Assembly: GCA_014218235.1 (NCBI GenBank) | Contig: CM024755.1 | Coordinates: forward strand, 79,592,631-79,656,630 | From: Colocasia esculenta | Taxonomy: Eukaryota > Streptophyta > Magnoliopsida > Alismatales > Araceae | DNA: 64,000 nt | Direction of reading: 5' to 3' | Shown: piece after piece, positions 22,667-34,656 of the stretch | Position numbering within the stretch: the stretch's first letter is position 1 | How the letters are laid out: each line of letters begins with the position of its first letter | Program-made: the position numbers and the translations under genes | The notes under the pieces: generated by a model | What the model saw: the letters and a program-made list of their open reading frames with translations, nothing else | Database searches by the model: none | What the model was told of the DNA's origin: nothing

Positions 22667-25407
22667 TGTAACAATACGGTCATTCGGATCTAGGTTTATC
22701 AGGTTTATGTGTGGTGCTCTTGACCAAGAGGTGGTCAATGGGCTGTGTTTGTGGTTTCTGTGCACCGGGTGAGCAGTGTGGGCTGGATATGCCAGTCCAA
22801 TTGCACTTTTGGTTCACTGTCATGAACCGCATCAGAGGTAGGCGACGCAATTTGAACGCGTCGGCCCTACCCGCCGCGATTTAGGGAACCAACTCTATGA
22901 CGCGTGTCGCAAGATTTCTATGTGGCGTCGGCTAGGGTGGACGTGTTTAAAGAAGTTAAACACGACGTCTGACCCTGACGCGATTTCGATCAGAGGTTTA
23001 AGTGCATTGTTTCGCCCAGACAGAGCAAAGGTTGCTCTGTCCGGTGCAGGGGAGTTGTTGTGGAGCTCCTCTGGCGGATTTCCAACGGTTTCGACTTCGT
23101 GGAGGCTCGTGCGGCGTGGGAACCACGTGAGGACGGTGTTCGGAGCGTGGGCGTGCCGTCGACGGGAAGGTTTTGGGCGTTCTTCGGCATCTTCTTCCGG
23201 TAGGGAGACTTCCTACCTTGTTTATAGTTTTATGGCATGTTTGGATTTGGTTTAAAGGGTGGTGCATATGAGGGTGGTTTGTTATGTTTAGGTTGTACTG
23301 TTTAATTCTTTAGAATGGAATTTGCACCGGATTTATGTGTGGACTCCCTGTGGGGAAGGTGGGGTTTGGCCTGTGAGCTGAACCCACTGTCTCCGTTGAA
23401 ACGCGTCTGGGTAACCCGACGCGTTCATGGATGGACACATCCCTTTGAGGTGACGCGTTTCTGTATTGTCTGGTGTGCTATGGTGGTGTTGGAGTCACGT
23501 CTGCTTGACCCGACGCGTTCATCTTGAAACACGTCATTATGGTTGGACGCGATTAGGTGTTGACTGTGGTTTTGACTGGTTTGGTCTGAAAGCGTTGTAT
23601 CAGGTCGATGCGGCTTGGTCGCGTCACTGGTCACTGTCGCGTTAAGGTTTGTAATGGCATCAGGACATGTCGACGCGATTCTAGAGGCGTCATCTGTGTT
23701 CGACGCATGCTAGCTTTCGAGGTTGACTTGTGGTGGCTGCGTAGTGAGGTTCTAGTGTGAACCTAGCCCTGGTCTTTTACTATCTTCTAAAGTGTACTTA
23801 AAGTTGTTAATGTTAGTACAACATGTATAAGGTTAAGAGTCGTCATGTGATTCATGTTAAGTGTGTTAATATGGAATGAGGTTGCCATGGAGGTCATGAG
23901 ATGACCAATGACAGGCAAGGTGAATATGTGTTATTGTGTTTCATGTAAGTATTAGTGTGAGGATGGCTTGGGGGTCACATGGTGACCAGTGTTAAGCCAA
24001 TCCTAACACTTGTATACTGTGATTTATAGATAAAGGATTGTATAAGTATTTATATCGTGGTTTGTGTGCTTGCCGAGTTTGGTGGTTCGGCGCCTATTCT
24101 GGAATACCTCTTCAGTCGGGTACCCCAGGTTCCTAGGAGAGCTAGGCACGTGCGTTGTGCTCGGGGCATGTCCCGTTACGGTGTGTACCTCTGAGGTCTT
24201 GGTCGTCTTCCTAGACACCCTCACTCCTGTGTTTGAGTTGTACGTCCAGTTGAGGGAAAGACGACTGTGGGCAGCGACTTGTGTTTGTGGGTGTATAGTC
24301 GCTTGTAGCGCGCTCATGGTTGGGGGACGGTCACCGATAGACATACTAGTCCCCAGCTAGTCCTACGTTTCCAGTGCCTCACTTTAGGGAGCTCGGGCCG
24401 GAGTCCCTAGTGGTGCCAGGCTTGGACCTGCAGGTGTGGTGTTGGTTGGTCTCCACTTTTGGTTGGTTTACTTTGTGTGCTTATGGAGTTGTAGCTGGAC
24501 TGTGTGGTCCGTGGCTACGAGACTGTGAGGTGGTTCTTGTGCTGTGTTGTCCGGGTTGGATACTAACATCATGAACCAGTAGACCATTCCCGTATGATGA
24601 CGTCGTTCCATTTCGACTCGTGGTTTGCCACTGGTCGTGGCTTGTGTGCTGTGACTCGCCGGTTGAGGTTTGAACCGTTGTGGTGTGCCCTGGTGGTGGC
24701 ACAGTTCAAGTTGTGGTTCCATAGTGGTACCTCGTGGTAATAGGTACCTGTACCCTTTGTGGGTAGCTTGTGTTGTGGTACGTTGTGTACCGGCCTTAGC
24801 AGGTGTTGAGGTGGCTTTGTGCTTTGTGGAGGTCTCGTGGTATGTACTACTACACGTTGTTTGTTATCGTGTTGATTAAGCTTACGATTATGGTTTTGGT
24901 ATGAGGATGTTGGCTGGTTGATGCCAATCATGTTACCCTGTGTGGTTGGTTTGCCTGTGAGACCCTGTAGGGTTGTGGTCTCTTCTGTGTTGTTGTTGTT
25001 TCCTTGTGGGAGGCCCCTACTGAGCCAGTGACGTGTTGAGGCTCACTCCCTTACAGCTTGTTTCAGGTGTTAGCCAACTTTGGTGTGGCTTCGGAGGAGT
25101 CATGGCAGACTTGTACCACCAGCAGTAGAGTTAGATGAGTCATGTGAGCTTGTGCTCCCTCGGGGTATGCCCTAGGTAGTTGTACTCTTTTAATTGGACA
25201 TGTAATAATGTATTGGGACGTTGTACATTGTTGTACACAGATATGAGCACTTGTACTTTCCTATTTCTTATACTGTAGTTCTTTTATATTCGTACTGGAC
25301 ATGTGTTAGAGATATCCCTTGTGAGACCTTGCGAGACTTCAGTCCGATCGTAGGAGGTGGACTTGGATATGGACCCATATTAGGTATAAATATCCAGGGC
25401 TATTTCA
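22667..25407 (+). repeat. 3' LTR of B
   Basis: A 2741-bp LTR, partner of 13897-16641. Differences from the 5' LTR are scattered, many of them C/T or G/A. It contains the clearer copy of the GACGCGTT palindrome cluster. Confidence 0.93.
23398..23554. repeat. GACGCGTT palindrome cluster in B 3' LTR
   Basis: Four inverted half-site pairs, each with starts exactly 20 bp apart: GAAACGCGTC 23398 with GACGCGTTC 23418; TGGACACATC 23432 with GACGCGTTTC 23452; GAGTCACGTC 23492 with GACGCGTTC 23512; GAAACACGTC 23526 with GACGCGATT 23546. Confidence 0.85.
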
Positions 25408-25412
25408 TACAT

Positions 25413-26328
25413 TGTCCAAGCAAGTTACATTTCCTATTTTCTTAGATTCTAAACTACTATACCACTAGGATGAATCATTTAATCATCAACTACATCCATC
25501 TTTGGATTATTCTTGAACATTTTCAAGTATGTTGTTTCCTACACCTTCTTGATGTCTTCAACATTAACTCATAGGACCTTTTTATTTATGATATTGTGAG
25601 TACATATGCACCATTCATACATGATAAGCAAAGTGGAAATTGATGACAACTTTGGGTCTTTGGACTCATTTGAAATAAATGCATGTGCATAAGGGGTTGG
25701 TCCAGTCACGGGAGGAGCACCCGAATTCATTTACTGGTTGTACGGAACGATAATGGATCTACTGGATGTTTGACATTACATCATATATGCTTGATTGGTC
25801 ATCATTTTTTATAAGATACAAGTTGAATCTGTATTATTTACTTGAGCCAAATTGTGCCTTCTATAATGTTTTCCTTATAGCACAAGTTTTAGTCAGTACT
25901 CTTTTATCATGCTTGTCATCTGCTTGTATGAACTTGTCATCATCCTTGATATCTGGTACTGTCACCAATCAAGTACGTTGTTTAATTCTATTGTCACCAC
26001 ATTCTTTCTAGTAAGATGGGTGAATCCTTCTGGGCACAATTGCTCATTAAATCTTACTCTCTTTCAGATGAACAGAAAGAGCCAAACACTTAGGGGCGTG
26101 TGTTGAGCGTGTTAACCAACCCTTGGGATCTTTATAGTATCTTTTGAGGATAGTAGTTAGAGATGTAAATATTATATTTTCTTTTCCCCACTCCTCCTGT
26201 GATCTTATATAAGAAGTGTTTTGTAATTTTGTTGTAATAAAGACAGATGTTTAAATAATCTAAGTTCTACTTCTTATATCACATTTTTGTCATTTTGCAA
26301 TAAATGTTTTTTTTATTAGGACGTGACA
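25413..26328 (+). repeat. 3' LTR of A, second part
   Basis: Resumes the A LTR after B and matches 6396-7254. It ends GACGTGACA. It keeps about 55 bp near 26200-26260 that the 5' LTR has lost. Confidence 0.93.
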
Positions 26329-26490
26329 TGTTCTTTAGTCCAATAAGAGTTGTTTGGCCTAAATAAAATTAAATAGTTGATTCCACTTCTTGAGAGTCTA
26401 GCCATGGTTTAATTTTATTTTTATTTGAACATTTTTATTCATTTACTATTTTTTTAATTTTTTATTAATTAAATTTTTCGGGGTGTTATA

Positions 26491-26505
26491 TCCTCCCCCA
26501 CTTAA
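26491..26505 (-). other. Polypurine tract of G
   Basis: The minus strand reads AAGTGGGGGAGGA immediately before the LTR start, as in C and H. Confidence 0.8.
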
Positions 26506-26524
26506 AGGAACTTGGTCCCCAAAT

Positions 26525-28080
26525 TTATGCATGACGGTGCAGTGCCATACCTGAGAATAATTCTGGGTGGTTTTTCTTCATTCTTTTCTCTAATTCCCAG
26601 GTAGCATTCGTAACTTGTTCCCTACTCCACTGGACCTTAACCATAGGTATTGTATGATTCCTCAGTTGTTGTAGCTTCCGATCCAATATCTTGATCGGTT
26701 TCTCCTCAAAAGTTAGGTCCTCCCGAATCTCCAGGTCTTCATGTTGGATCACATGGTCAGCATCAAAAACATACCTCCTTAGCATGGATACGTGGAAGAC
26801 GCTATGTAAGGTTGCTAGCTATGGAGGTATTGCTAGCCTGTAGGCCACCTGTCCAACTCTTTCCAGAATTTTGAAAGGGCCGATAAATCTGGGACTCAAC
26901 TTCCCTTTGATCCCAAATCTCTGGATTCCCCGTGAAGATGAGACTTTCAAAAAAATATGGTCACCAACTTGGAATTCTAACTCTCTCCTCCTTTTGTCTG
27001 CATAACTTTTCTGCCTTGACTGGGCTATCTTCAGACATTCACGGATAACTTGGACATTCCTGACAGTTGCTTCTACTAAGTCAGGTCCGACCTATTGGTT
27101 TTCTCCGACATCCTCCCAACAAAGAGGTGATTTACAACTCCTACCATATAAGGCTTCAAATGGTGTCATCTTGATACTTTTCCAGTAGTTGTTGTTATAT
27201 GCAAACTCAATTAAGAATAATTGTTCATTCCAGCGTCCACCAAAATCAATCACACATGCTCGAAGCATGTCTTCCACTTGATTTGTTCTTTCAGTTTGTT
27301 CGTCCATCTATGGATGGAAGGCAGTGCTAAAATTTAATTTGGTACCCAGTGCTTCTTGTAACCCTCTCCAGAAGTGTGAGGTGAATCTAGGATCCCGATC
27401 AAATATTATGGCAGACGGAACCCCATGCAATCTAACCACTTCTTTGACATAGAGCACAACCAACACATACACTGTCCACTTGCTCTTAATTGGCAGGAAA
27501 TGAGCTGACTTAGTCAATCTGTCTACTATCACCCATATTGCATCCAAACCTCTTCTAGTCTTGGGCAATCCCATTATGAAATCCATCCCAACACTATCAC
27601 ACTTCCATTCTGGGATGTCCAGTGGTAGTAATCCACCAGCGAGTCTGAAATGCTCAACCTTGACCTTCTAGCATGTTAAACAATGTGCCACAAAGTCGGC
27701 CACATCCCTCTTCATATTCGGCCACCAATATAACCTTTTTAGGTCTTGATACATTTTTGTTGATATGGGATGAATGGTATACTTAGACCGATGGGCTTCA
27801 TCTAGTAGCTTCTTTTTGAGGTCTTCATGATCAGGTATGCATGTTCTGCCTTGGAATAACATTCTTCCATCATGCGTCAGAGAAAAATCCGGTCTTTGCT
27901 CTAGCTTCTCCTTAATATCAACTAAGAAGGGATCTCCTCCTTGCATGTCTTTGATTTCGGTGAGTATGTCAGACTGTACCTTGATATTAGCAACCATCAC
28001 TTGTTCCTCCTTCTCTTCCATATCTAAATTTAGACTTGCAAAATGTTCTAGCAACTTCCACTCACCTAGCATCATGCTTT
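26525..28080 (-). pseudogene. Integrase-chromodomain of G, 5' truncated
   Basis: Read from 28080 down: the linker after RNase H (GEWKLLEHFASLNLD), the HHCC domain (HRSKYTIHP, CLTC), the integrase core (MDFIMGLPKTRRG, IIFDRDPRF, EQTERTNQVEDM), FEALYGRSCKSPLCW, a charged GDHIFLKVS-like region, and a chromodomain ending ATWELEKRMKKNHPELF. The first integrase Asp and the Glu are present; the second motif is F-D-R-D. Stops and frame changes break it near 26820, 27090, 27307 and 27665. It is closest in layout to element A. Confidence 0.88.
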
Positions 28081-28084
28081 TCTT

Positions 28085-28110
28085 TTGACGACAACGTAGT
28101 TTGACGTCAA
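28085..28110. repeat. TTGACGTCAA pair, upstream array of D
   Basis: TTGACGACAA (28085-28094) and TTGACGTCAA (28101-28110) are 16 bp apart, at the junction with element G. Confidence 0.75.
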
Positions 28111-28660
28111 GTTCTATGTGTTCCAGTCCGACTTTCTCTTCGAAACTAATAGTTTCCTTTGGATCGGTTTGAAGGAGTAGAGTCGTGTTAGGGTAAGGAT
28201 CTTGCCCCAATCACAACCCTTGGCTCTCTATAGATAGAGAGGGTTTGTTCTTGGGAGAGAACTTTTGCTCTCTTGCTTGGGCTTGGGGTTGTGAGAGAGG
28301 AGAGAGAGAGAGCAATCCCGAGGATAGATCGGTCGTGTTGCTGTTTGATCGAGGTTGTTGTTGGGAAGAGAAAGCTTCTACGGCGTGAGAGGAAGACTCT
28401 AGACGAGGTGATACTGGCCGGATCGTGCTCAAGACGAAGGATTTGATCTTGCTTGGAGGATACCTCTTTGGGTGCGAAAGAGGACTTCATCAGCTAAATT
28501 CTTGTGTTGTAGAACTTTTTTGAGGCTAGTAATATAGGGTTTCTCTCTGTGGACTTGTCCCTCAGGGTTTTCCTATTTTTCTAGATTTTTAGAAAATTGT
28601 TTTGATGTTGTTTTCCATGTTTTCTTGCCCTCAGTTGCACTTTGTACAATCTGGGAGGTC

Positions 28661-28717
28661 GACGACAAGGTATATTTGACGTCAACTCAGGTTGACGGCT
28701 ACATATGTTGACGTCAA
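28661..28717. repeat. TTGACGTCAA array, downstream array of D
   Basis: Half-sites are GACGACAAGG (28661), TTGACGTCAA (28676-28685), GTTGACGGC (28691) and TTGACGTCAA (28708-28717), spaced 15, 15 and 17 bp. Confidence 0.85.
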
Positions 28718-29414
28718 GTTCATCTTATCCAAAAATTTACAATTTCGCCATATGTGATGGTTTTATGAGATTTTGAGATGGGTTTTGAATTATTTTCATT
28801 CTATCATGACCTGTTAATCATCTTGATGTGTTTTGGTAACCTTAGATTAACTTTTGTTCATTATGGTAATTATTTGAATTTTTATTTATATGAAAAAGCA
28901 TGTGAACACTTGATAATTTTGATTTTCGTGATGTATACATGTCATAAAAATTGTTATATATTATACTTCAGTTGTTAGACTACTGTAAGCATGATTTACG
29001 ACTTGTTAATCTCATTTTATTTCTATTCATAAATAATTAGTACTTTTGTGAATAATAATATGATTTCTGACTTTATTTATGCAAAATAGTTTTATTGCTC
29101 CAAAAATTATGAACAATTATTGATGTGTTATGTCATATATATTTACCTTGTGGTTAAACTTTGATGATGTTCTGATCACTGTACAATTAGTTATATGTTT
29201 CTGAATCTTTTAGTACCATGTTTTGATAATAAGTCCTAAGTTATCTTAAAACGTGAGTAGCATCTTGATTAAGTATTGTTTGCTACTGTTTAAGATTAAA
29301 TTGAGTATCTGAAAGTGATTTGTATATGTTTCTTGTCATATATGTGCATGTGCATGGAAAGAGAGAGAATATGTGACATGTATGCATCAATAACATTATA
29401 ATGTGAAAGATAAA

Positions 29415-29598
29415 AGTTGTGCCAATGAGACACTGCCACCATAGATTGCGTGGAGCCGTACTGTAGTAGTGTCCCTACGGGAAGGCTCAATCATGTTACG
29501 TGATACCCAGAGCAACGGGTCGTATGAAATCTTGAAGGTGGACTAGTTCCACTAGTAATGGTGGGGAGGGCTTTCCCCGGTTCTACGCAGTAACCAAT
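29415..29598 (+). other. Hairpin island of Tekay LTRs (D copy)
   Basis: Hairpin 1 is CTGTAG (29461-29466), 8-nt loop TAGTGTCC, CTACGG (29475-29480). Hairpin 3 is GTGGA/TCCAC. Hairpin 4 is GGGGA/TCCCC, where other copies have GGAGA/TCTCC. Confidence 0.7.
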
Positions 29599-29753
29599 GC
29601 TTGATCTGTAGCCTAGCGATTGTTCGGATCAAGGTTTATTGGTTCTGGTGGCAAGCTTGTGGCCTTTGAGTTGGTGTTTGGAGTGTTCCGAAGGCTGTTG
29701 GGCACTGTGGGCCGAGAATTTGAACCCAAAGCACCTATTGGTTCTCTGTCTGT

Positions 29754-29918
29754 GAATGTGGCGAGGGTAACTGTTGCATTCTGAACGTGACAGTTCAGGA
29801 CGTCACATTCATGTTGCCATTGTTTGGGGTTGTTTGGCTGCATGCCCACCGTGTGGCGCGCGTAGGGCAGTGGGCTGGCGTGAGCGGTGAGAAGGTGATG
29901 GTCTATACCGTCGCGTTC
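29754..29918. repeat. GAATG-GCGACA hairpins in E, first cluster
   Basis: GAATGTGGCGA (29754-29764) pairs with TGTTGCATTC (29772-29781). GAACGTGACA (29783-29792) pairs with CGTCACATTC (29801-29810). GAAGGTGATG (29891-29900) pairs with CGTCGCGTTC (29909-29918). Half-site starts are 18 bp apart in each. Confidence 0.88.
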
Positions 29919-30334
29919 TTGTTGCGACAGCCAGGTACGTTGCATTCTTAACTGTGTAGGGTTAAGAACTTAGGTCAGCCAAACAGAGCTCAAAAAGCTC
30001 TGCTCGGCTAGGAGAGGGGTTTTGTAGCTAGTTCTTGGGTGACTTGAGGTTTTAGAGCTGGTTACGGTGTGTTCTCGTCGCGAGGGCGTGGTATGGAGCG
30101 GGAGAAATGCCGAATCGTTGTTGTTCTTCGCGTACATTGTGTAGGTATGGAGATTCCATCTCATTTTTCGTTGTAGATGGTGTGTTTAGCATGTTTAATC
30201 CATGAAATGAGTTTCATATGTTAGATGTCATGCTAGTGTAACTGTTAGATTGTTTATAAATGCTTTACACAAGTGTTTACATGGTTTTTGTGGGGTTCTT
30301 GGAGATGGAACCCCGGAGTTGGGGCTCTGTCTGT

Positions 30335-30455
30335 GAAGGCGACGGCTTAGGGTGTCGCGTTCAGAATGCGACAGGCCGACCCGTCGCGTTCTTCTTCAGA
30401 ATGTGCCATATCGAGGCGTCGCGTTCTGAAGGCGACAGAGCGCCCTGTCACCTTC
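30335..30455. repeat. GAATG-GCGACA hairpins in E, second cluster
   Basis: Four nearly back-to-back inverted repeats in 121 bp: 30335 with 30353, 30363-30373 with 30383-30392, 30398-30408 with 30418-30427, 30428-30438 with 30445-30455. The best is AGAATGCGACA with GTCGCGTTCT. Loops are 6-9 nt. Confidence 0.92.
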
Positions 30456-33400
30456 TGGCTTCCGAAGGCTGTCAGCTTGTGCATGGTTACATGTTTAATG
30501 CATGGTTTTATTTCTTATTCGTAATGTTGGTAAGCGGTGCGTTGGCACGCGTCGAGGTTGAGGAATGCCGTGTTTGCTTGGTTTGTGAGTACATGGCGAG
30601 TAGTACGATGCCTTCCATGGTTACCTCTCTAGTCAGATACCCCAAGTTTTATGTGAGCTAGGCACGTTAGTGCTCGGAGTTTGTCCTGGTACTGCGTGTA
30701 CTGTCAAGGTCTGTGTTGTCTTCTTGGACACCCTCACTCTTGTGTAGCGTTGTACGTCCGACTAAGGGAAATACGGCAGAGGAACAACAACTTGTGAGAG
30801 TTTGTGTTTAGTCGCTTGTAGCATGCTCGTGGTTGGGGGTACGGACACCAGTAGACATACTGAGCCCCAGCTAGTCCTGTTTTCCCAGTGCCTCACTTTA
30901 GGGAGCTCGGGCCAAATTCCCTAAAGGTGCCAGGCGTGGGCCTTTGGTGGTGTGGTCCGCAGATGTGGTGCTGGTTGGTCTCCATAGTTTCTTGACCTTG
31001 TTGTGTTGGAGCGGCAGCTGGACATTTCGTCTGTGGCTGCGAGACTGAGAGGTAGTCCTGTGTGGTTTGTCTGGGTTAGTTGCTGGTGTCGCGAACCAGT
31101 CTTTGTGACCCGAGTGTGGCATTACTCTACTCTAGCTCGTACCCTTGAACGAGGTTTTCCGTTTATTTATTAAGAGTTTATTTCTATTAATAGCTTTCAG
31201 ATATTTGTTATTTATAATTGTAGCATCATGTGTAGACAATACTATAAATTGCCTAGTGTAGTTTCTTGTTCCTACACTTTGTGAGTTTGGTTTTGTACAG
31301 CTTTTGGGGGAGTGTCCCTACTGAGCCAGTGACTTGTGAGGCTCACTCCTACTCCTTTCAGGTGAGGGAGAGCAAGAGGGTTCTCGTCCCTCGTCTAGTT
31401 CAGAGCCACACCACAGCGGAGTTGGGTCTGCACCTCCAGCAGTGTAATATTTACTTTCTGTTCACCTCGGGGTATGCCCCAGGTTGTTGTACTATGTATT
31501 TGACTCTAGTTGAGAACTGGCTATGTATATTTCATGTGAATATCTATGAGATGTGGAATCTTATATATATCTGAGGTGTTTCTTTTATATTTCCACAGAC
31601 ATGTGAATGATAACCCTTGTGAGGCTATGGCTCATTTGCGGGAGGCAGAGTTGGATCAAGCTCGTTATTAGGTTAACGAGTTTGAAGGGCAAGGACCACT
31701 ACATGATCGCTTTGTCGGGTGATTAAGTATATGTATGTGGTCGTGTGATATTTCTGGTGGTGGTTTGGGCTGTGTCATAGCGTGTGTAAAAATAAATATG
31801 TGAATAATGTGTAAAGTGATATGTGACCGTGGCACGTGGTATGTGCAAGTGATGTGACATGTGATCGTGAAAAGTGAAAAGTGTGTGAAAGCTATGTGAA
31901 AACAAGTGTGTGTGAATGTGAATGTGATATATGTGAGAATAAGTGCATTTGAAAGCAAAGGTAAAAGTGCATGTGAATATGTCATGAGAAGGTACATGCA
32001 TGTGTTAATATGATCCATGTTAAATGATAATTGTGATATCATGTTACTACCATGTGTAGAAGTATATTTAATTATGGCCATGAGTTGGTGATTGTTTGAT
32101 GAGCATGTTAGTAGTATCATGTTATAAGTGACCAAGTTTAGAATTCTTGATCTACATGAGTTAGTATAGTTTTGTTTAATAGATTCCATGTTTAATTATC
32201 CATGTTATAGCATGAGCATGTGTTAGTTTAATTGTTAATTACTAATAAATTAATGATAATGTGATAGTTAGTAAAGTGTTAAATTGTTAGAAAGCATGTG
32301 TGGTAAGTGCGTGGTTTGTAATTCTAAGTTGCTTGTTGAGTTTATTGCGTAGACTCACCCTTGCTAACATTTCAGGAAGAGTTGGAGATTTAGAAGCCAA
32401 TGAGTTAGTAAGATCGGACGTGGAGTGTGAAGAGTAGATTGAAGATTTATAGTTTATTTGTAACGACTCTCCTTATACCGGTACGGTTATACCAACCCAC
32501 ATCGATATAATGAACGCCGCTACAGTTGGACATTTACCCAACATTTATACGATAGGCTGAAATATACATAAATACATTCACATAACAGCGGAAAAGAAAA
32601 AGCCCAATGTAACTTCTTATTCCATCATCCACATTCTATTCACAGTCCATAATTATAGAAGAAAAGAAATCTAAACCTTTCATAACTGAGAAATTAAATA
32701 AATACATTGTCCACAACTTTCTACTGAATAAGCACACAACCCCAAAGGTAGAGCAAGTCTACTCTTATTACATACTTATGAAAAACAAAAGTACAACACC
32801 AAGTCCAAAACAAGGACTCCTACTCCCGCTCTGAGTCGCTCCTAACGATCTCCTCGGAAGAAGTTGAAATCTCTGCACCTGTACGCCGAAGCAAGAGTGA
32901 GTTCAAATGAACTCAACAAGTAACATCAATCACACTAAACTTACATGCATCACATAGCATTCACATTTTCATTCTACACAATAACATATAAACATGGATT
33001 TAACAATTAATTCAGGTAAAAATCCTAAACATGATGTCTACACATGTTACACATGGAAATTGTCTTATACAAAATTTTCAATAACTTAAAGCCTATCACG
33101 CGCTTTCTGCACACTTTTCAATATATTAAACTAAGCTCATTTAACCACATTCACACATACTTACAAGTTAAACATTAGTCATTTTAAACATGGAGTTTGT
33201 ACACATAAATAAGAGACAATTCTAGCATGGATTCTATACTCATTTAAGAAATTATCAATTTATATGCTGTCACAAGAAATCATATTAACACCTGATCACT
33301 TACACAATTTCACCATTTACACATTCACTTTCACTTAAACACAAGTTCACATTTATTAAATGCTGTGACACATAGCCCAAACCACCTTTTAGAAGAACAG

Positions 33401-33475
33401 ACACTAATCACATCACATATCTATCACCTAGGCATTTCAGTGATAAATCTTAGTTACTGCGCAAAACCGGGAGAA

Positions 33476-33625
33476 ACACTCTCCACCCTAACTAGCGATA
33501 CTTGTTCGCCTCCAGGATTTAATCCCAATGCCCGTGGGACATCACACACTATGAACCTTCCCATGGGGACTTTACCACAGTATAGTTCCACAGCCTTCTA
33601 AGGTAGCAGTGTCACCTATTGGCAC
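33476..33625 (-). other. Hairpin island of Tekay LTRs (C 3' LTR copy)
   Basis: On the plus strand, hairpin 1 is CCATGG (33561-33566), 8-nt loop, CCACAG (33575-33580). Hairpin 3 near 33494 is GCGA/TCGC where S1 has GTGG/CCAC, a two-pair compensatory change. The copy in the 5' LTR is at about 41380-41530, with CCGTGG in place of CCATGG. Confidence 0.7.
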
Positions 33626-34481
33626 ATTTACACATTTGTCTAAATTTTAACACACGCTTAATGCACAATTTTAACGCATCCAATACATGCTCACACATTT
33701 ACATACTTCAGAGTTAACTAACATGGTACTACTGTTCTAAGTATTAACAGATTCAAACAAGTCTAATCATGTTGAAATTAGCAGATTTTTATACTAATCA
33801 TATTAACGTGCATTTATTTATCAATATTGCACACAAAATCTACATATATAGCTACTATCATCATTTTAGTACAAAATTTTAACCAAACACCTATTACATG
33901 TTAAACATCATGCATATAAATTTTCACATTTTTATGAATTTCACAATAATTATGAAAATTCCATCAATGGAATCACATAAGACTAAAATAACCAAACTAA
34001 CATGGATTTTCATTATTCTGATTCACAGTTCATTATATACATGTATACTGACAGTTCTAATTACGTGCCAAATTCTAGAGATTTAACTGGTTCTCTATCA
34101 TTTAATAGAATTTCTTCACTAATTATGCATGCTCACTATTTTTCAGTTCAGAAAATCTAAAAATTTACACAGTCATCAGAAAATTCCCAAATTTTAACAA
34201 CATGCTCTAACATCGATTTAAGCACCACAAAAAATTTCTGTCACATAAATCCCACAAGGATAATGTAAACAGTAATTTACAATATTCAGAACCTGTTTAA
34301 CATGTATTTCAAAAACTTTAATAAATAATACACTTGAACGAAATTTCACAAAAATTACACAACATGCTCCACTACACATATTTCATATCATATAAAATTT
34401 ACCATATATCCTCATGCACAGAAATTCCAAAAAAATGGCTTATAAAGGCAGACAGTCCACTGTTCTTGCCTGAAGAACTCA

Positions 34482-34571
34482 ACGACAAGGGTATGGCCGT
34501 TTACTCATGTTAACGGCAACATAGTGTGCCGCCAACTCAGGATCTTAACGACAAGGGATCCTGCCGTTAAG
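34482..34571. repeat. TTAACGGCA inverted repeats in C 3' LTR leader
   Basis: CTTAACGACA (34544-34553) pairs with TGCCGTTAAG (34562-34571), starts 18 bp apart. AACGAC/GCCGTT and GTTAACGGC elements lie just before. The same set in the 5' LTR is at 42391-42481, where the first pair is a clean AACGGC/GCCGTT. Confidence 0.85.
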
Positions 34572-34656
34572 TTCATGTCTGTGCAAAACACAGACTGAAC
34601 GTATGAAACTTGGTGAAATTGGGGTTCCAGGACTCAAAATAAAATTCGGAAAATTC

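Larger units (their letters stand above)
13897..25407 (+). mobile_element. Non-autonomous LTR retrotransposon B, split by S1
   Basis: Two LTRs of about 2.74 kb (13897-16641 and 22667-25407) flank an interior that is only about 2.7 kb once solo LTR S1 is removed. The exact 5-bp duplication TACAT is at 13892-13896 and 25408-25412. LTRs start TGTAACAATACGG and end GGCTATTTCA. The interior keeps a primer site and a short stretch near 22625-22660 that resembles the post-chromodomain segment of C and H, but has no recognisable pol. It resembles a large retrotransposon derivative (LARD) that would depend on proteins from other elements. Confidence 0.88.
4904..26328 (+). mobile_element. Tekay-type Ty3 retrotransposon A, split by B
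   Basis: This is a full-length Ty3 chromovirus. It has a 5' LTR (4904-7254), primer site, gag-pro, RT, RNase H, integrase with C-terminal chromodomain, a polypurine tract and a 3' LTR (12400-13896 plus 25413-26328). The 3' LTR is interrupted by element B. LTRs start TGTAACACC and end GACGTGACA. Flanks are TGTTA on the left and TGTTC on the right, a one-mismatch 5-bp duplication. It lies inside the minus-strand LTR of G. All reading frames are broken. Confidence 0.93.
26329..28080 (-). mobile_element. 3' half of Tekay element G
   Basis: A minus-strand Ty3 chromovirus. 26329-26490 is the start of its 3' LTR (minus strand TATAACACC, probably decayed from TGTAACACC), the rest being 2509-4903. 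The polypurine tract and the end of pol follow. The body stops near 28080, where sequence of LTR D begins, so RT, protease, gag and the 5' LTR are missing. Confidence 0.85.
29607..31703 (+). mobile_element. Solo LTR E, related to B
   Basis: A 2097-bp LTR from TGTAGCCTAGCGATTGTTCGG to GGACCACTACA, with exact duplication TGATC at 29602-29606 and 31704-31708. It shares with the B LTR its start (GTTCGGATC, then GGTTTAT) and the block at 30625-31090 (GACACCCTCACTC, CCCAGCTAGTCCTG, a TTTAGGGA/TCCCTAAA inverted repeat). No interior is present. Confidence 0.92.

Noticed and set aside
31668..32189. A 173-codon minus-strand frame rich in Thr and His
   Set aside because: It crosses the boundary between solo LTR E and LTR D and reflects GTG/CAC-rich low-complexity sequence.
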